A stretch of 64,000 bases of DNA from Scatomonas sp963930955 (lineage in GTDB: Bacteria; Bacillota; Clostridia; Lachnospirales; Lachnospiraceae). The stretch lies in assembly GCA_963930955.1 (NCBI GenBank), contig OZ006967.1, positions 992,001 through 1,056,000 on the forward strand. Reading direction: 5' to 3'. Shown here one piece after another: positions 34,008 through 42,609 of this stretch. Each line of letters begins with the position of its first letter. Positions within the stretch are counted from its first letter, which is position 1. Position numbers and translations under genes: made by a program. Below the pieces are notes generated by a model, which had not been told where the DNA came from, searched no databases, and worked only from the letters and a program-made list of their open reading frames with translations.

Positions 34008-34265
34008 ATGTCAAAATGGGATAAACTATTGATGCGTATCTGCTCTTTATCGAGAGACCTCCGGTTTGATGAGCTGAGGAAAGTATTGGAAAGTTACGGT
34101 TACAAAATGAATACTCCGAGCAGTGGGAGCAGTCATTATACATTTCGAAAATCTGGATGCCAGCCAATTACGATACCAAAGCATGAACCAATTAAAAAGG
34201 TATATGTAGAACTTGTGAGACGGGTTGTAGAAAGTGAGGCGAAAAATAATGAAGACGCTGAATGA
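34008..34265 (+). CDS. hicA: HicA-type mRNA interferase toxin
   Basis: An 85-residue double-stranded-RNA-binding-fold toxin. The features are LRFDELRKVLESYGYKMNTP, SGSSHYTFRKSG with the catalytic-type histidine, and TIPKHEPIKKVYVELV. It is slightly longer than usual HicA at the N-terminus. AGGAGGTG precedes the ATG, and the 3' end overlaps hicB by 17 bp. The pair sits at the inner edge of the mobile region, where such modules often stabilise elements. Confidence 0.9.
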   Translation: MSKWDKLLMRICSLSRDLRFDELRKVLESYGYKMNTPSSGSSHYTFRKSGCQPITIPKHEPIKKVYVELVRRVVESEAKNNEDAE

Positions 34266-34647
34266 TTATATGAAGATGTCTTATCGAATGGAAATCGTAG
34301 AAGATAAAGAAGAAGGCGGATATGTGGTTTCTTATCCTGAGCTGCCGGGCTGTATTACTTGTGGAGAAACGATTGAAGATGCGGTTGCAAATGCAGTAGA
34401 CGCAAAAAAGGCATGGATTGAAGCTGCACTGGAAGAAGGAATTGAGCTTCACGAACCGGATAATTTAGAAGATTATTCCGGACAATTTAAACTAAGAATT
34501 CCCCGGAGTTTGCATCGGTCTCTGGCAGAGCATTCTAAAAGAGAAGGGATCAGTATGAATCAGTACTGTGTTTACCTTCTTTCTAAGAATGACGCGGTTT
34601 ATTCAAAAATAGTTAATAGTAACACAGGGCACGCCGAGTTCGAGTAA
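34249..34647 (+). CDS. hicB: HicB-type antitoxin
   Basis: A 132-residue antitoxin. The N-terminal partial RNase H fold has EDKEEGGYVVSYPELPGCIT and EDAVANAVDAKKAWIEAALE. The C-terminal DNA-binding part (FKLRIPRSLHRSLAEHSKRE, GISMNQYCVYLLS) is a ribbon-helix-helix of the HicB/Arc type. ATG 34249 is used because GTGAGGCG lies upstream; an earlier in-frame codon is less likely. It should neutralise HicA and autoregulate the operon. Confidence 0.92.
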   Translation: MKTLNDYMKMSYRMEIVEDKEEGGYVVSYPELPGCITCGETIEDAVANAVDAKKAWIEAALEEGIELHEPDNLEDYSGQFKLRIPRSLHRSLAEHSKREGISMNQYCVYLLSKNDAVYSKIVNSNTGHAEFE

Positions 34648-34666
34648 CTCATATTTTATATAGCTT

Positions 34667-34709
34667 ATATCAAGTGGCAGATATTCTACGGGTATCTGCC
34701 ACTTGATAT
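34667..34709. terminator. Long hairpin terminator after hicB
   Basis: A perfect 17-bp inverted repeat: ATATCAAGTGGCAGATA (34667-34683) and TATCTGCCACTTGATAT (34693-34709). It marks the transition to the guaA-like gene. Confidence 0.75.
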
Positions 34710-34741
34710 ATTCCATATGATTAGCTGACACCAGTTTTGGC

Positions 34742-34770
34742 TTGTCCCTGTGGCGGTACTGTACTATAAT
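34742..34770 (+). promoter_or_regulatory. Promoter of the GMP synthase subunit gene
   Basis: TTGTCC (34742-34747), 17-bp spacer, TATAAT (34765-34770). Confidence 0.65.
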
Positions 34771-34859
34771 GTTTGTAAAGTAACAGAGGATACTTTTCGG
34801 CAGCTGATCCGAAAGGCCGAAAGGGTAACGCCGGTAATTTACAGAAGGGAGATAAAAGA

Positions 34860-35840
34860 ATGGATAACAACAAACGTCCGGACGACATGGTGCGCATTAC
34901 AACCGCAGAACTGGCAGAGGCTTTTATTGAAGAGCAGGTAAAAGAGATCCAGGCGCAGGTGGGGAACAAGAAGGTGCTTCTGGCGCTGTCGGGAGGCGTG
35001 GACTCTTCCGTGGTGGCGGCGCTGCTGATTAAAGCCATCGGTAAACAGCTGGTATGTGTTCATGTAAATCACGGACTGCTCCGTAAGGGAGAGCCGGAAC
35101 AGGTGGTAGAGGTCTTCCGTCATCAGATGGATGCAAACCTGGTATATGTAGATGCCATTGACCGTTTTCTGGATAAGCTGGCAGGTGTAGAGGATCCGGA
35201 AAAGAAGAGAAAGATCATCGGCGCTGAGTTTATCCGGGTATTTGAGGAAGAGGCCAGAAAGCAGGAAGGGATTGAATTCCTGGCCCAGGGCACCATTTAT
35301 CCGGACATTCTGGAAAGCGATGGTGTAAAGGCCCATCATAATGTGGGCGGGCTTCCGGAAGACCTGCAGTTTGAGCTGGTTGAGCCGCTGAAGCTGCTCT
35401 TCAAGGATGAGGTTCGCGTTGTTGGCAAGGCCCTGGGTCTACCGGACGGCATGGTTTACCGGCAGCCGTTCCCGGGACCGGGATTAGGCGTGAGATGTCT
35501 CGGCGCGATCACCCGTGACCGTCTGGAAGCGGTTCGGGAATCCGATGCCATTCTCCGGGAAGAGTTCGCTAAGAACGGTCTGGAAGGAAAGGTGTGGCAG
35601 TACTTTACGATTGTTCCGGATTTCAAATCGGTTGGCGTTAAGGATGGAAAACGCTCCTTTGAGTGGCCGGTGATCATCCGTGCGGTGAATACCAGGGACG
35701 CCATGACCGCCACTGTAGAGGATGTACCCTTCGCTCTGCTGCAGCACATTACAGAGCGGATCACCAAAGAGGTGCCGGGAGTGAACCGGGTGTGCTACGA
35801 TCTGACGCCGAAGCCCACCGGAACCATTGAGTGGGAATAA
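34860..35840 (+). CDS. guaA: GMP synthase, ATP pyrophosphatase subunit only
   Basis: A 326-residue enzyme that would convert XMP to GMP. The ATP-pyrophosphatase P-loop LSGGVDSS is at residues 43-50. The dimerisation domain has VYRQPFPGPGLGVRC and the C-terminus ends LTPKPTGTIEWE, as in full GuaA. The N-terminal glutaminase domain (~190 residues) of usual bacterial GuaA is absent. The gene has its own promoter and ribosome site (GAAGGGAG), so this is a designed short form like the archaeal GuaAb subunit, not a broken end. It would need ammonia or a separate glutaminase. Confidence 0.9.
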   Translation: MDNNKRPDDMVRITTAELAEAFIEEQVKEIQAQVGNKKVLLALSGGVDSSVVAALLIKAIGKQLVCVHVNHGLLRKGEPEQVVEVFRHQMDANLVYVDAIDRFLDKLAGVEDPEKKRKIIGAEFIRVFEEEARKQEGIEFLAQGTIYPDILESDGVKAHHNVGGLPEDLQFELVEPLKLLFKDEVRVVGKALGLPDGMVYRQPFPGPGLGVRCLGAITRDRLEAVRESDAILREEFAKNGLEGKVWQYFTIVPDFKSVGVKDGKRSFEWPVIIRAVNTRDAMTATVEDVPFALLQHITERITKEVPGVNRVCYDLTPKPTGTIEWE

Positions 35841-35912
35841 TGCCGAGCCCACGGAAATTAAAAAAATTCCGGGGGCGTGTTGTCTTGAAATGTAATTGAG
35901 AAAGGAGTTTTT

Positions 35913-36593
35913 ATGCGTTACGAAATTAAAGGCGAGCCGCTTCCAGTGGTGATCTGTTATCTGGAAGACGGTGAGCAGATGGTAACCGAGGGAGGAGCTA
36001 TGTCCTGGATGTCTCCCAATATGAAGATGGAAACGGAAGGCGGAGGGATCGGAAAGGTTTTCGGCCGGATGTTTTCCGGCGAGAGTTTATTCCAGAACCG
36101 GTATACGGCCCAGGGACAGGGTATGATTGCTTTTGCTTCCAGTTTTCCCGGTTCCATCCGGGCTTTTGAGATCTCGCCCGGGCAGGAAATGATTTTTCAG
36201 AAAAGTTCTTATCTGGCGGCGGAGGCTGGCGTCAGCCTTTCTGTGTTTTTTAATAAAAAGCTGGGAAGCGGTTTTTTTGGCGGAGAGGGCTTTATTATGC
36301 AGAAGACCTCCGGCCAGGGCATTGTTTTTGCGGAATTTGACGGATATGTGGTAGAATATGAACTCAAGCCCGGACAGCAGATCGTGGTGGATACAGGCCA
36401 TCTGGCAGCCATGACTGCAGGCTGCCAGATAGAAATCCGGACGGTGCCGGGGCTGAAGAATAAGTTCCTGGGAGGAGAAGGATTTTTTAATACGGTGATT
36501 ACAGGTCCCGGAAGAGTCTGGCTGCAGACCATGCCGCTGTCCAATGTGGCTCTGGCCCTGAGGCCCTTCCTTCCCAGCGGAGACAACCACTAA
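35913..36593 (+). CDS. AIM24/TIGR00266-family protein
   Basis: A 226-residue beta-rich protein starting MRYEIKGEPLPVVICYLEDG. Family features are GGAMSWMSPNMKMETEGGG, FASSFPGSIRAFEISPG and the repeated LGGEGFFNTVITGPGRVWLQ block. The biochemical role of the family in bacteria is not established. AAAGGAG precedes the ATG. It stands alone between the guaA-like and nitroreductase genes. Confidence 0.88.
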   Translation: MRYEIKGEPLPVVICYLEDGEQMVTEGGAMSWMSPNMKMETEGGGIGKVFGRMFSGESLFQNRYTAQGQGMIAFASSFPGSIRAFEISPGQEMIFQKSSYLAAEAGVSLSVFFNKKLGSGFFGGEGFIMQKTSGQGIVFAEFDGYVVEYELKPGQQIVVDTGHLAAMTAGCQIEIRTVPGLKNKFLGGEGFFNTVITGPGRVWLQTMPLSNVALALRPFLPSGDNH

Positions 36594-36643
36594 GAAAAAC
36601 CAGGAATTAAGAAAACGTAATCAACTGTTAAGAAGGAGTAAAA

Positions 36644-37156
36644 ATGGAATTTGCAGAAGTGATCAAAACCCGGTATTCCTGTAAAAAGTTTGACGGCCGC
36701 CAGATTGAAAAGGTCCAGCTGGATCGTATTCTGGAGGCGGGTCGCTTGGCGCCTACAGCCAAAAATCTCCAGGAACAGCGGATCTATGTGGTGCAGTCCC
36801 CGGAAGGGCTGGCAAAGATCGATCAGGTGACTCCCTGCCGCTATGGAGCGCCTACGGTACTGGTGGTGGCGTTTGATAAAAATAATTTGTTTGTGTACCC
36901 GGGCGGAAAAAGAAATTCCGGTGTGGAAGATGCTTCCATTGTAGCCACCCACATGATGCTGGCCGCCAAGGACGCAGGGGTGGACAGCTGTTGGCTGAAT
37001 TTTTTTGATCCGGAAATCGCTGCAAAAGAGCTGGGCCTGCCGGACAACGAGGAAATCCTTATGCTTCTGGATCTGGGATATGCCGCGGAGGGATCCAAAC
37101 CTCTGCCTACCCATGGGCAGAGGAAAGAGCTTTCGGAAACAGTGGTTTATCTGTAA
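36644..37156 (+). CDS. Nitroreductase-family flavoprotein
   Basis: A 170-residue FMN-dependent oxidoreductase. Features are TRYSCKKFDGRQIEKVQLDR, AGRLAPTAKNLQEQRIYVV (FMN-binding region), DASIVATHMMLAAKDAGVDS and a GYAAEGSKP-type C-terminus. Length fits the short nitroreductases of Clostridia. The substrate cannot be told. AGAAGGAG precedes the ATG. Confidence 0.9.
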   Translation: MEFAEVIKTRYSCKKFDGRQIEKVQLDRILEAGRLAPTAKNLQEQRIYVVQSPEGLAKIDQVTPCRYGAPTVLVVAFDKNNLFVYPGGKRNSGVEDASIVATHMMLAAKDAGVDSCWLNFFDPEIAAKELGLPDNEEILMLLDLGYAAEGSKPLPTHGQRKELSETVVYL

Positions 37157-37180
37157 AGCGGAAAGGGCGCAGGGGAAGCG

Positions 37181-38563
37181 TCAGCTTTTTTGGGATTTCT
37201 GAATGGCTTCCGGATCCGGAAAAATTTTTTTCAGATCGATCCTCACAATATAATAGTACATGATCAGCAGCAGGACGGACGCGAAGATCCAGGCGGCCGG
37301 GCTGGCCAGGCACACGCCGGTGTAGCTTTTTTTGTTCGCGGCAATGACTGCGGCGATCCCCCGGCCGGCTAGCTCCGCCACGCCGGCCATCATGGGAAGC
37401 AGGCCGTATCCCATGCCCTGAATCCCGTTTCGATAGATGTTTACAATGGCCAGGGGTATGAAGAAGAACCCTACGCATTTCAGGTAAATGTCTACAGAAC
37501 CCAGGATCAGATCCACATCTTCGGATACAAAAAGATAACTCAGATATTTTCCTACGGTCATCACCAGAGCGGCGGAAAGCAATGAGTAGATAATGCCGAT
37601 GATGGTGGTGGCTTTAAAACCCTGACGGATGCGGACAACGTTCCCTGCTCCCATATTCTGAGCCTCATAGGTGGCGATGGTTGTGCCCAGGGCAACATAG
37701 GCCTGGGTCACAACCTGTTCGATTTTACCGGCCGCCGTATATGCCGCCACCAGGGTGGAACCCAGTATATTCAGGGAAGACTGTACCATCATGGTGCCGA
37801 TGGCTGTAATGGAATACTGCAGGGCCATAGGAATGCCGATCCGGAGCTGATTTTTCATGAGGGTGCCGGAAGGACGCCAGTCGTCTTTGGTCATCCGGAG
37901 CAGCGGAACCTTTTTGATCATGTAGATCAGGCAGAGGATACCGGATACGCCCTGGGAGATGACGGTGGCGATGGCAGCTCCCGCCGCTCCCATATGAAAG
38001 CTCAGGATGAAAACAAGGTCCAGCACAATATTCAGCAGAGCGGAAAGAATCAGAAAATACAGAGGTACTTTGCTGTTCCCCAGGGCCCGCAGAATACTGG
38101 ACAGAAGATTATAAAGCATCTGGGCGAGAATGCCGGCGCTGATGATCATGATATAGGAATACGCGTCTGCGAAAATATCGGCAGGGGTATGCATAGCGCG
38201 AAGCCAGGGCTTCATCAGCAGCATAAAGGCCGCAGTCAGGATCAGGCCCACGATCAGAGATAGGATGGAGGCGCCGGCCACGGTCTTCCGCATGGCCGGC
38301 AGGTCGCCGGCGCCGAACTTCTGCGCTGTCAGTACTGTAAAGCCTGCGGTCATTCCCACTACAAATCCGTAGATCAGAAACATAATCGTACCGGTGCTTC
38401 CCACTGCCGCCAGGGCGTTGTTGCCTACAAATTTTCCTACAATCACGGCGTCCGCCATATTATAGAACTGCTGAAATACATTGCCGATAAAAATCGGCAG
38501 GGTAAAGCCCAGAATGAGTTTGAATGGATTTCCTTTTGTCATTTCATACTGTACTGTCTTCAT
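37181..38563 (-). CDS. MATE-family efflux transporter
   Basis: A 460-residue, 12-helix exporter that would extrude drugs or metabolites with Na+ or H+ exchange. N-terminal MTKGNPFKLILGFTLPIFIG and YNMADAVIVGKFVGNNALAA are typical MatE motifs. An internal repeat starts near residue 245 (QLRIGIPMALQYSITAIGTM). AAAAGGGGA precedes the ATG. Its 3' end lies 25 bp from that of the nitroreductase, converging. Confidence 0.93.
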   Translation of the reverse strand: MKTVQYEMTKGNPFKLILGFTLPIFIGNVFQQFYNMADAVIVGKFVGNNALAAVGSTGTIMFLIYGFVVGMTAGFTVLTAQKFGAGDLPAMRKTVAGASILSLIVGLILTAAFMLLMKPWLRAMHTPADIFADAYSYIMIISAGILAQMLYNLLSSILRALGNSKVPLYFLILSALLNIVLDLVFILSFHMGAAGAAIATVISQGVSGILCLIYMIKKVPLLRMTKDDWRPSGTLMKNQLRIGIPMALQYSITAIGTMMVQSSLNILGSTLVAAYTAAGKIEQVVTQAYVALGTTIATYEAQNMGAGNVVRIRQGFKATTIIGIIYSLLSAALVMTVGKYLSYLFVSEDVDLILGSVDIYLKCVGFFFIPLAIVNIYRNGIQGMGYGLLPMMAGVAELAGRGIAAVIAANKKSYTGVCLASPAAWIFASVLLLIMYYYIVRIDLKKIFPDPEAIQKSQKS

Positions 38564-38752
38564 TTTGCAAGTCCCCTTTTTAACTTAAATCCGAAAGCAG
38601 ATTATATACCTGGAACCTTTTCCTGTAAATACTTTTTTTGCGGGAAAGGTTTTTTATTTGGGTGGCGGCAAATCGGATAATGTGATACAATCAGAACCGT
38701 GCGGAAATAATTTTCCGGCGCAGGAGTATAAATATTGCGGGAGAAAAAAGTA

Positions 38753-40090
38753 ATGAGTTCAGCAAAATCAATATCCGAGGATAAGTTTAACAATAAGTTT
38801 GGTTTTGTCATTTCCTGTATCGGAAGTTCCGTAGGTATGGCTAATATCTGGATGTTTCCTTACCGGATCGGAGAGTTCGGCGGAGCCGCCTTTCTGATCC
38901 CCTATCTGATTTTTGTGGTTCTGATCGGCTTTACGGGGGTTATCGGCGAAATGGCTTTTGGACGTTCTATGCATACCGGTCCCCTGGGGGCTTTTCAGAA
39001 AGCCTTTGATAAGAAACTGAAGAAGAAGGATTCAAAACTGGGCACGATTATAGGACTGATTCCGGTGATCGGTTCTCTTGGCATTGCTATTGGGTATAGT
39101 GTTATCATTGGCTGGATCCTGAAGTTTCTGGGAGACTCCATTACCGGCAGTATCGTCAGCCAGGAGGATCCGGCCAGTGTATTTGCGGGGCTTTCCGCAA
39201 ATTTCGGCAGCGTTCCCTGGCATATGCTGGGGCTGGTGATTGCTCTGGTGATTATGTCCTTCGGCATTGCCCGGGGCATTGAAAAGGTTAATAAGATCAT
39301 GATGCCGGCTTTCTATGTGCTGTTTCTGTTCTTGGCGGTGCGCATAGCCCTGCTTCCCGGATCTGCTCCTGGATACGCCTATCTGTTTAAACCCGACTGG
39401 TCTGCCATGGCCAACCCGCAGACCTGGGTGTACGCCATGGGCCAGGCTTTCTTTTCTCTGTCGGTAGCAGGCAGCGGCACGGTTGTCTATGGCAGCTACC
39501 TGAAATCTGATGTGGATGTGGTCAGCAGCGCGAAATATGTGGCCATATTTGACACCCTGGCAGCGCTGCTGGCGGGGCTGGTGATCATACCGGCAGTGTT
39601 TGCTTACGGAATGGAGCCAAATTCCGGGCCGGGTCTTTTGTTCATTACTATTCCGTCTGTAATCCGCAGTATTCCTTTCGGCCGGCTGTTTGCAATCCTC
39701 TTTTTCGCGGCAGTGCTGTTTGCTGGCATGACTTCTCTGATCAACCTGCTGGAGAGTCCGGTGGAGGCCCTTCAGTCCCGGTTTGGCTGGTCAAGAAAGG
39801 CCGCCCTGGCTCTGGTGGGAGCCGTGGCGGCTGGAGTGGGGCTGTTTGTGGAGGGGGATATCCTGAGTCCCTGGATGGATAGTATCTCCATCTATGTGAT
39901 CCCTCTGGGTGCGCTGCTGGCAGGTATCGCCATGTTCTGGATCTGCGGAAAGAAGTTCGCCAGAGACGCGGTGCAGCTGGGGCGGAAACGCCCGCTGGGA
40001 CGCTGGTTTGATCCTATGACCAGGTACGTCTTCTGCGGTGTGGCCCTGGGGGTTTATATTCTGGGAATCTTCTTTGGAGGGATCGGTTAA
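38753..40090 (+). CDS. Sodium:neurotransmitter symporter (NSS) family transporter
   Basis: A 445-residue secondary transporter with about 11 helices. The signature near the N-terminus is KFGFVISCIGSSVGMANIWM followed by FPYRIGEFGGAAFLIPY, the helix 1-2 region that binds Na+ and substrate. It probably imports an amino acid. ATG 38753 (GGGAG upstream) is chosen; TTG 38735 after AGGAG is an alternative that adds six residues. A strong terminator follows. Confidence 0.9.
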   Translation: MSSAKSISEDKFNNKFGFVISCIGSSVGMANIWMFPYRIGEFGGAAFLIPYLIFVVLIGFTGVIGEMAFGRSMHTGPLGAFQKAFDKKLKKKDSKLGTIIGLIPVIGSLGIAIGYSVIIGWILKFLGDSITGSIVSQEDPASVFAGLSANFGSVPWHMLGLVIALVIMSFGIARGIEKVNKIMMPAFYVLFLFLAVRIALLPGSAPGYAYLFKPDWSAMANPQTWVYAMGQAFFSLSVAGSGTVVYGSYLKSDVDVVSSAKYVAIFDTLAALLAGLVIIPAVFAYGMEPNSGPGLLFITIPSVIRSIPFGRLFAILFFAAVLFAGMTSLINLLESPVEALQSRFGWSRKAALALVGAVAAGVGLFVEGDILSPWMDSISIYVIPLGALLAGIAMFWICGKKFARDAVQLGRKRPLGRWFDPMTRYVFCGVALGVYILGIFFGGIG

Positions 40091-40157
40091 TTTCAGAAAC
40101 TGAATGAGAATAAACAGCCAATAAAGGCGTGAATATCCGTTTGGTTTGGAAAAGGAG

Positions 40158-40207
40158 GGGCTGCAAACCCGGATGCGGTAAACCGTGTCCGGGTTTGCGG
40201 CCCTTTT
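40158..40207. terminator. Terminator between convergent transporter and dehydrogenase genes
   Basis: GGGCTGCAAACCCGGA (40158-40173) pairs with TCCGGGTTTGCGGCCC (40188-40203) and is followed by TTTT. Confidence 0.85.
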
Positions 40208-40215
40208 GTGGCTGA

Positions 40216-41400
40216 TTATTCTGCGTCCGGGGATTTCACATCCACCCAGGTCTGGGTTTCTGCGGATTTCAGGATCGCGTCAGAGATTAACTCGATGGCG
40301 TAGCCGTCCCGGAAGTTGGGAGAAGCCTCGCCGTCCCCCTGCAGAGCCCGGAAGAAGTCATAGCATTCAATGATTTTTGTCTCGGTATATCCGATTCCCA
40401 AAGCCGGGATAGGCCACAGGCCTTCTCCGTAGGGATGGTTGGGGCCGGTGTAAACGGTCCGGAAGCCCCGGCGGTCAGCGCCATCTTCGGCGAAGCAGAC
40501 CTGGAGTTCGTCCCGGCGCTCATAATTAAAATAGAGGGAACCTTTTGTTCCGTGAATTTCGAAGGTAATGTAGTTGTTGCGTCCCCAGGCATTCCGGGTG
40601 GCTTCGATGCTGCCGAAAGCTCCGTTGGCGCATTCTATCATGAACATGCACTGATCGTCTACGTCTACCGCCTTTTTCGGTGTCCCCTCCTGAACCCGGG
40701 AATTCCCCAGGGAATCTGTCAGGCCGGACTGACAGGGACGCTCTTTAATATAGGTTGCGGTCCGGGCGTTGACCCGTTTGAAGTCTCCTACCAGAAAACG
40801 GAGCATATCCACTACGTGGGTGCCGATATCTCCCAGGGCGCCGCTTCCGCAGACGGCTTTCTGAAAACGCCAGGACAGCGGAGAATCCGGATCTGCGGAC
40901 CAGTCCTGGAGATAAGTGCCCCGGAAGTCCAGGATCTCTCCGATGGTCCCTTCGTCAATATATTTTTTTGCCAGCTGAACCGCCGGCGTTCTGCGGTAGT
41001 TAAAGGCCACCATAGTTTTTACATGGTTCTTTTTGGCGGCAAGATACATCTGCTTTGCCTCTTCTGCGGTTAATGCCAGAGGCTTTTCGCAGATAATGTG
41101 CTTTCCAGCCTCTGCTGCGGCAATGGCGATTTCCGCGTGAGCGTTGTTGGGGGTGCAGATGTCCACAATATCAATGGAAGGATCGTTGATGATGTCGTGC
41201 CAGTCGGAAGAATAGGATTCAAAAGCCAGTTTTTCCTTTGCGTCCTTAGCTACATCTTCATTCATATCTACAATCATTTTTTTTACCGGAATGGCCGGCG
41301 CAGGCCAGAAGAACATAGGCATTCCCGCGTAAGCGATGGAATGCGCCTTTGCCATAAAGCCTGCACCGATCAGTCCCACATTCATTTTCTTTATTTCCAT
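40216..41400 (-). CDS. Gfo/Idh/MocA-family dehydrogenase 1
   Basis: A 394-residue NAD(P)-dependent oxidoreductase. The Rossmann motif is GLIGAGFMAKAH (residues 9-20), with CEKPLALTAEEAKQM holding the family EKP motif. A C-terminal alpha/beta domain follows (LGDIGTHVVDMLRFLVGDFK). It is a close relative of dehydrogenase 2 at 47140, sharing WSADPDSPLSWRFQK and EATRNAWGRNN, so the pair may act on related substrates or successive steps. AAAGGAG precedes the ATG. It lies 23 bp after the TIM-barrel gene at 41424-42338. Confidence 0.92.
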   Translation of the reverse strand: MEIKKMNVGLIGAGFMAKAHSIAYAGMPMFFWPAPAIPVKKMIVDMNEDVAKDAKEKLAFESYSSDWHDIINDPSIDIVDICTPNNAHAEIAIAAAEAGKHIICEKPLALTAEEAKQMYLAAKKNHVKTMVAFNYRRTPAVQLAKKYIDEGTIGEILDFRGTYLQDWSADPDSPLSWRFQKAVCGSGALGDIGTHVVDMLRFLVGDFKRVNARTATYIKERPCQSGLTDSLGNSRVQEGTPKKAVDVDDQCMFMIECANGAFGSIEATRNAWGRNNYITFEIHGTKGSLYFNYERRDELQVCFAEDGADRRGFRTVYTGPNHPYGEGLWPIPALGIGYTETKIIECYDFFRALQGDGEASPNFRDGYAIELISDAILKSAETQTWVDVKSPDAE

Positions 41401-41423
41401 AATAAGCTCCTTTAAAAATAATA

Positions 41424-42338
41424 TCAGATAACAAATTGCCGCATATAGCGGTAGGAAATGCGCAGGGCATCCAGGACTTTATCCATAGATCCCTCAAAGG
41501 CTTTGTCCTCGATTTCTATGCAGCTGTAGCTGTCGTAGCCGATATCCGTGAGTGCAGATACGTATTTGCCCCAGTCTACATCCCCCAGCCCGGGCAGTTT
41601 CGGGGACATGAAATCCAGGGGATAAGCCATAATCCCTACATCATTTAATTTATCGGGATAAACTTTAATGTCTTTGTAGTGCACGTGGAAAATCTTATCT
41701 TTGAATTCGTACAGAGGTTTTATATAGTCCATCTGCTGCCATACAAAGTGGGAGGGATCGTAGTTCAGACCAAAGTAATCGCTGGGGATCATTTCAAAAG
41801 CCTGGCGCCAGATTGCGGGAGTTGTCATTAGATTCTGGCCGCCGGGCCACTGATCCGGCCCGAAAAGCATGGGGCAATTTTCAATGGCGATTTTTACTTT
41901 GTATTTTTCTGCAAATTGGATAATAGGCGTCCATACTTCCTTGAAAATTTTCAGATTTTCTTCGATAGTAAGATGCTGCACCCGTCCGATAAAGGTGGTA
42001 ACGGTGTCCACGTGAAGCTTTGGCGCAGTAGCGATCATAGCCTTCAGATGGTCTACTGCCTTCTGGCGCTGCGCCGGATCTTCGGCCAGCGTGTTGGGAT
42101 AGTAAGCCAGAGCGGAAATCGCTACATTTTTTCTGAGACAGGTTTCATTAATAGAAGCGATTCTCTCGTCTGTAAGAGCTTCTATGTCAATGTGTGTGAT
42201 GCCGGCGTAGCGGCGGACGGCCTTTTCTCTTGGCCAGCAGGCAACTTCGATACATTCGTATCCAAGCGCGGATGCAATATCGACGACTTCCTCAAAGGAA
42301 GAGGAGTCCAGGATGGAACTGATAAAACCTAACTTCAT
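41424..42338 (-). CDS. TIM-barrel sugar-phosphate isomerase/epimerase-type enzyme 1
   Basis: A 304-residue AP-endonuclease-2-like TIM barrel starting MKLGFISSILDSSSFEEVVD. Likely metal ligands are in the segments IENCPMLFGPD, NYDPSHFVWQ, HVHYKDIK and CIEIEDKAF (Glu, Asp/His, His, Glu pattern of the family). ATG 42338 follows GAAAGGAG; the longer open frame upstream crosses the operator region and is not coding. It forms a minus-strand operon with dehydrogenase 1 and is divergent from the second TIM-barrel gene. Confidence 0.9.
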   Translation of the reverse strand: MKLGFISSILDSSSFEEVVDIASALGYECIEVACWPREKAVRRYAGITHIDIEALTDERIASINETCLRKNVAISALAYYPNTLAEDPAQRQKAVDHLKAMIATAPKLHVDTVTTFIGRVQHLTIEENLKIFKEVWTPIIQFAEKYKVKIAIENCPMLFGPDQWPGGQNLMTTPAIWRQAFEMIPSDYFGLNYDPSHFVWQQMDYIKPLYEFKDKIFHVHYKDIKVYPDKLNDVGIMAYPLDFMSPKLPGLGDVDWGKYVSALTDIGYDSYSCIEIEDKAFEGSMDKVLDALRISYRYMRQFVI

Positions 42339-42396
42339 AAGTAAGGATACTCCTTTCGGAAAATGATATAAGGGTCTGTAAAAAGAATGAAATAAT

Positions 42397-42410
42397 AATT
42401 TGCGCAAATT
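42397..42410. promoter_or_regulatory. LacI-type operator 1
   Basis: The perfect palindrome AATTTGCGCAAATT lies upstream of the minus-strand operon. An identical copy is at 42568-42581. A CG-centred palindrome is typical of LacI-family operators. The regulator at 48431 is the likely binder. Confidence 0.75.
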
Positions 42411-42526
42411 TTCCTGCAAATAATTATGCACGCCCGCGCGAAGAAAATCAATACGCAAACAGCATAAATCGAGCCATGCAAAAATGTAGAAAACTCACAA
42501 AATCTAAGGGGATAGGAAAAGAGAGA

Positions 42527-42555
42527 TTGACGAAAAGTGCCAAGTGGTGTATAGT
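42527..42555 (+). promoter_or_regulatory. Promoter of the plus-strand sugar operon
   Basis: TTGACG (42527-42532), 17-bp spacer, TATAGT (42550-42555). Operator 2 begins 13 bp downstream, where a bound repressor would block initiation. Confidence 0.75.
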
Positions 42556-42567
42556 GAGCGTAAATAA

Positions 42568-42581
42568 AATTTGCGCAAATT
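42568..42581. promoter_or_regulatory. LacI-type operator 2
   Basis: AATTTGCGCAAATT, identical to operator 1 and 171 bp from it. The two sites could be bridged by a tetrameric repressor; this is inference. Confidence 0.75.
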
Positions 42582-42609
42582 TTTATGAATGAAAAGGAGG
42601 TACATGAAA

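Noticed and set aside
34667..34860. Attachment site of a conjugative element at guaA
   Set aside because: Elements that use guaA integrate at its 3' end. Here the mobile DNA lies on the 5' side, and I found no matching direct repeat at the left of the window.
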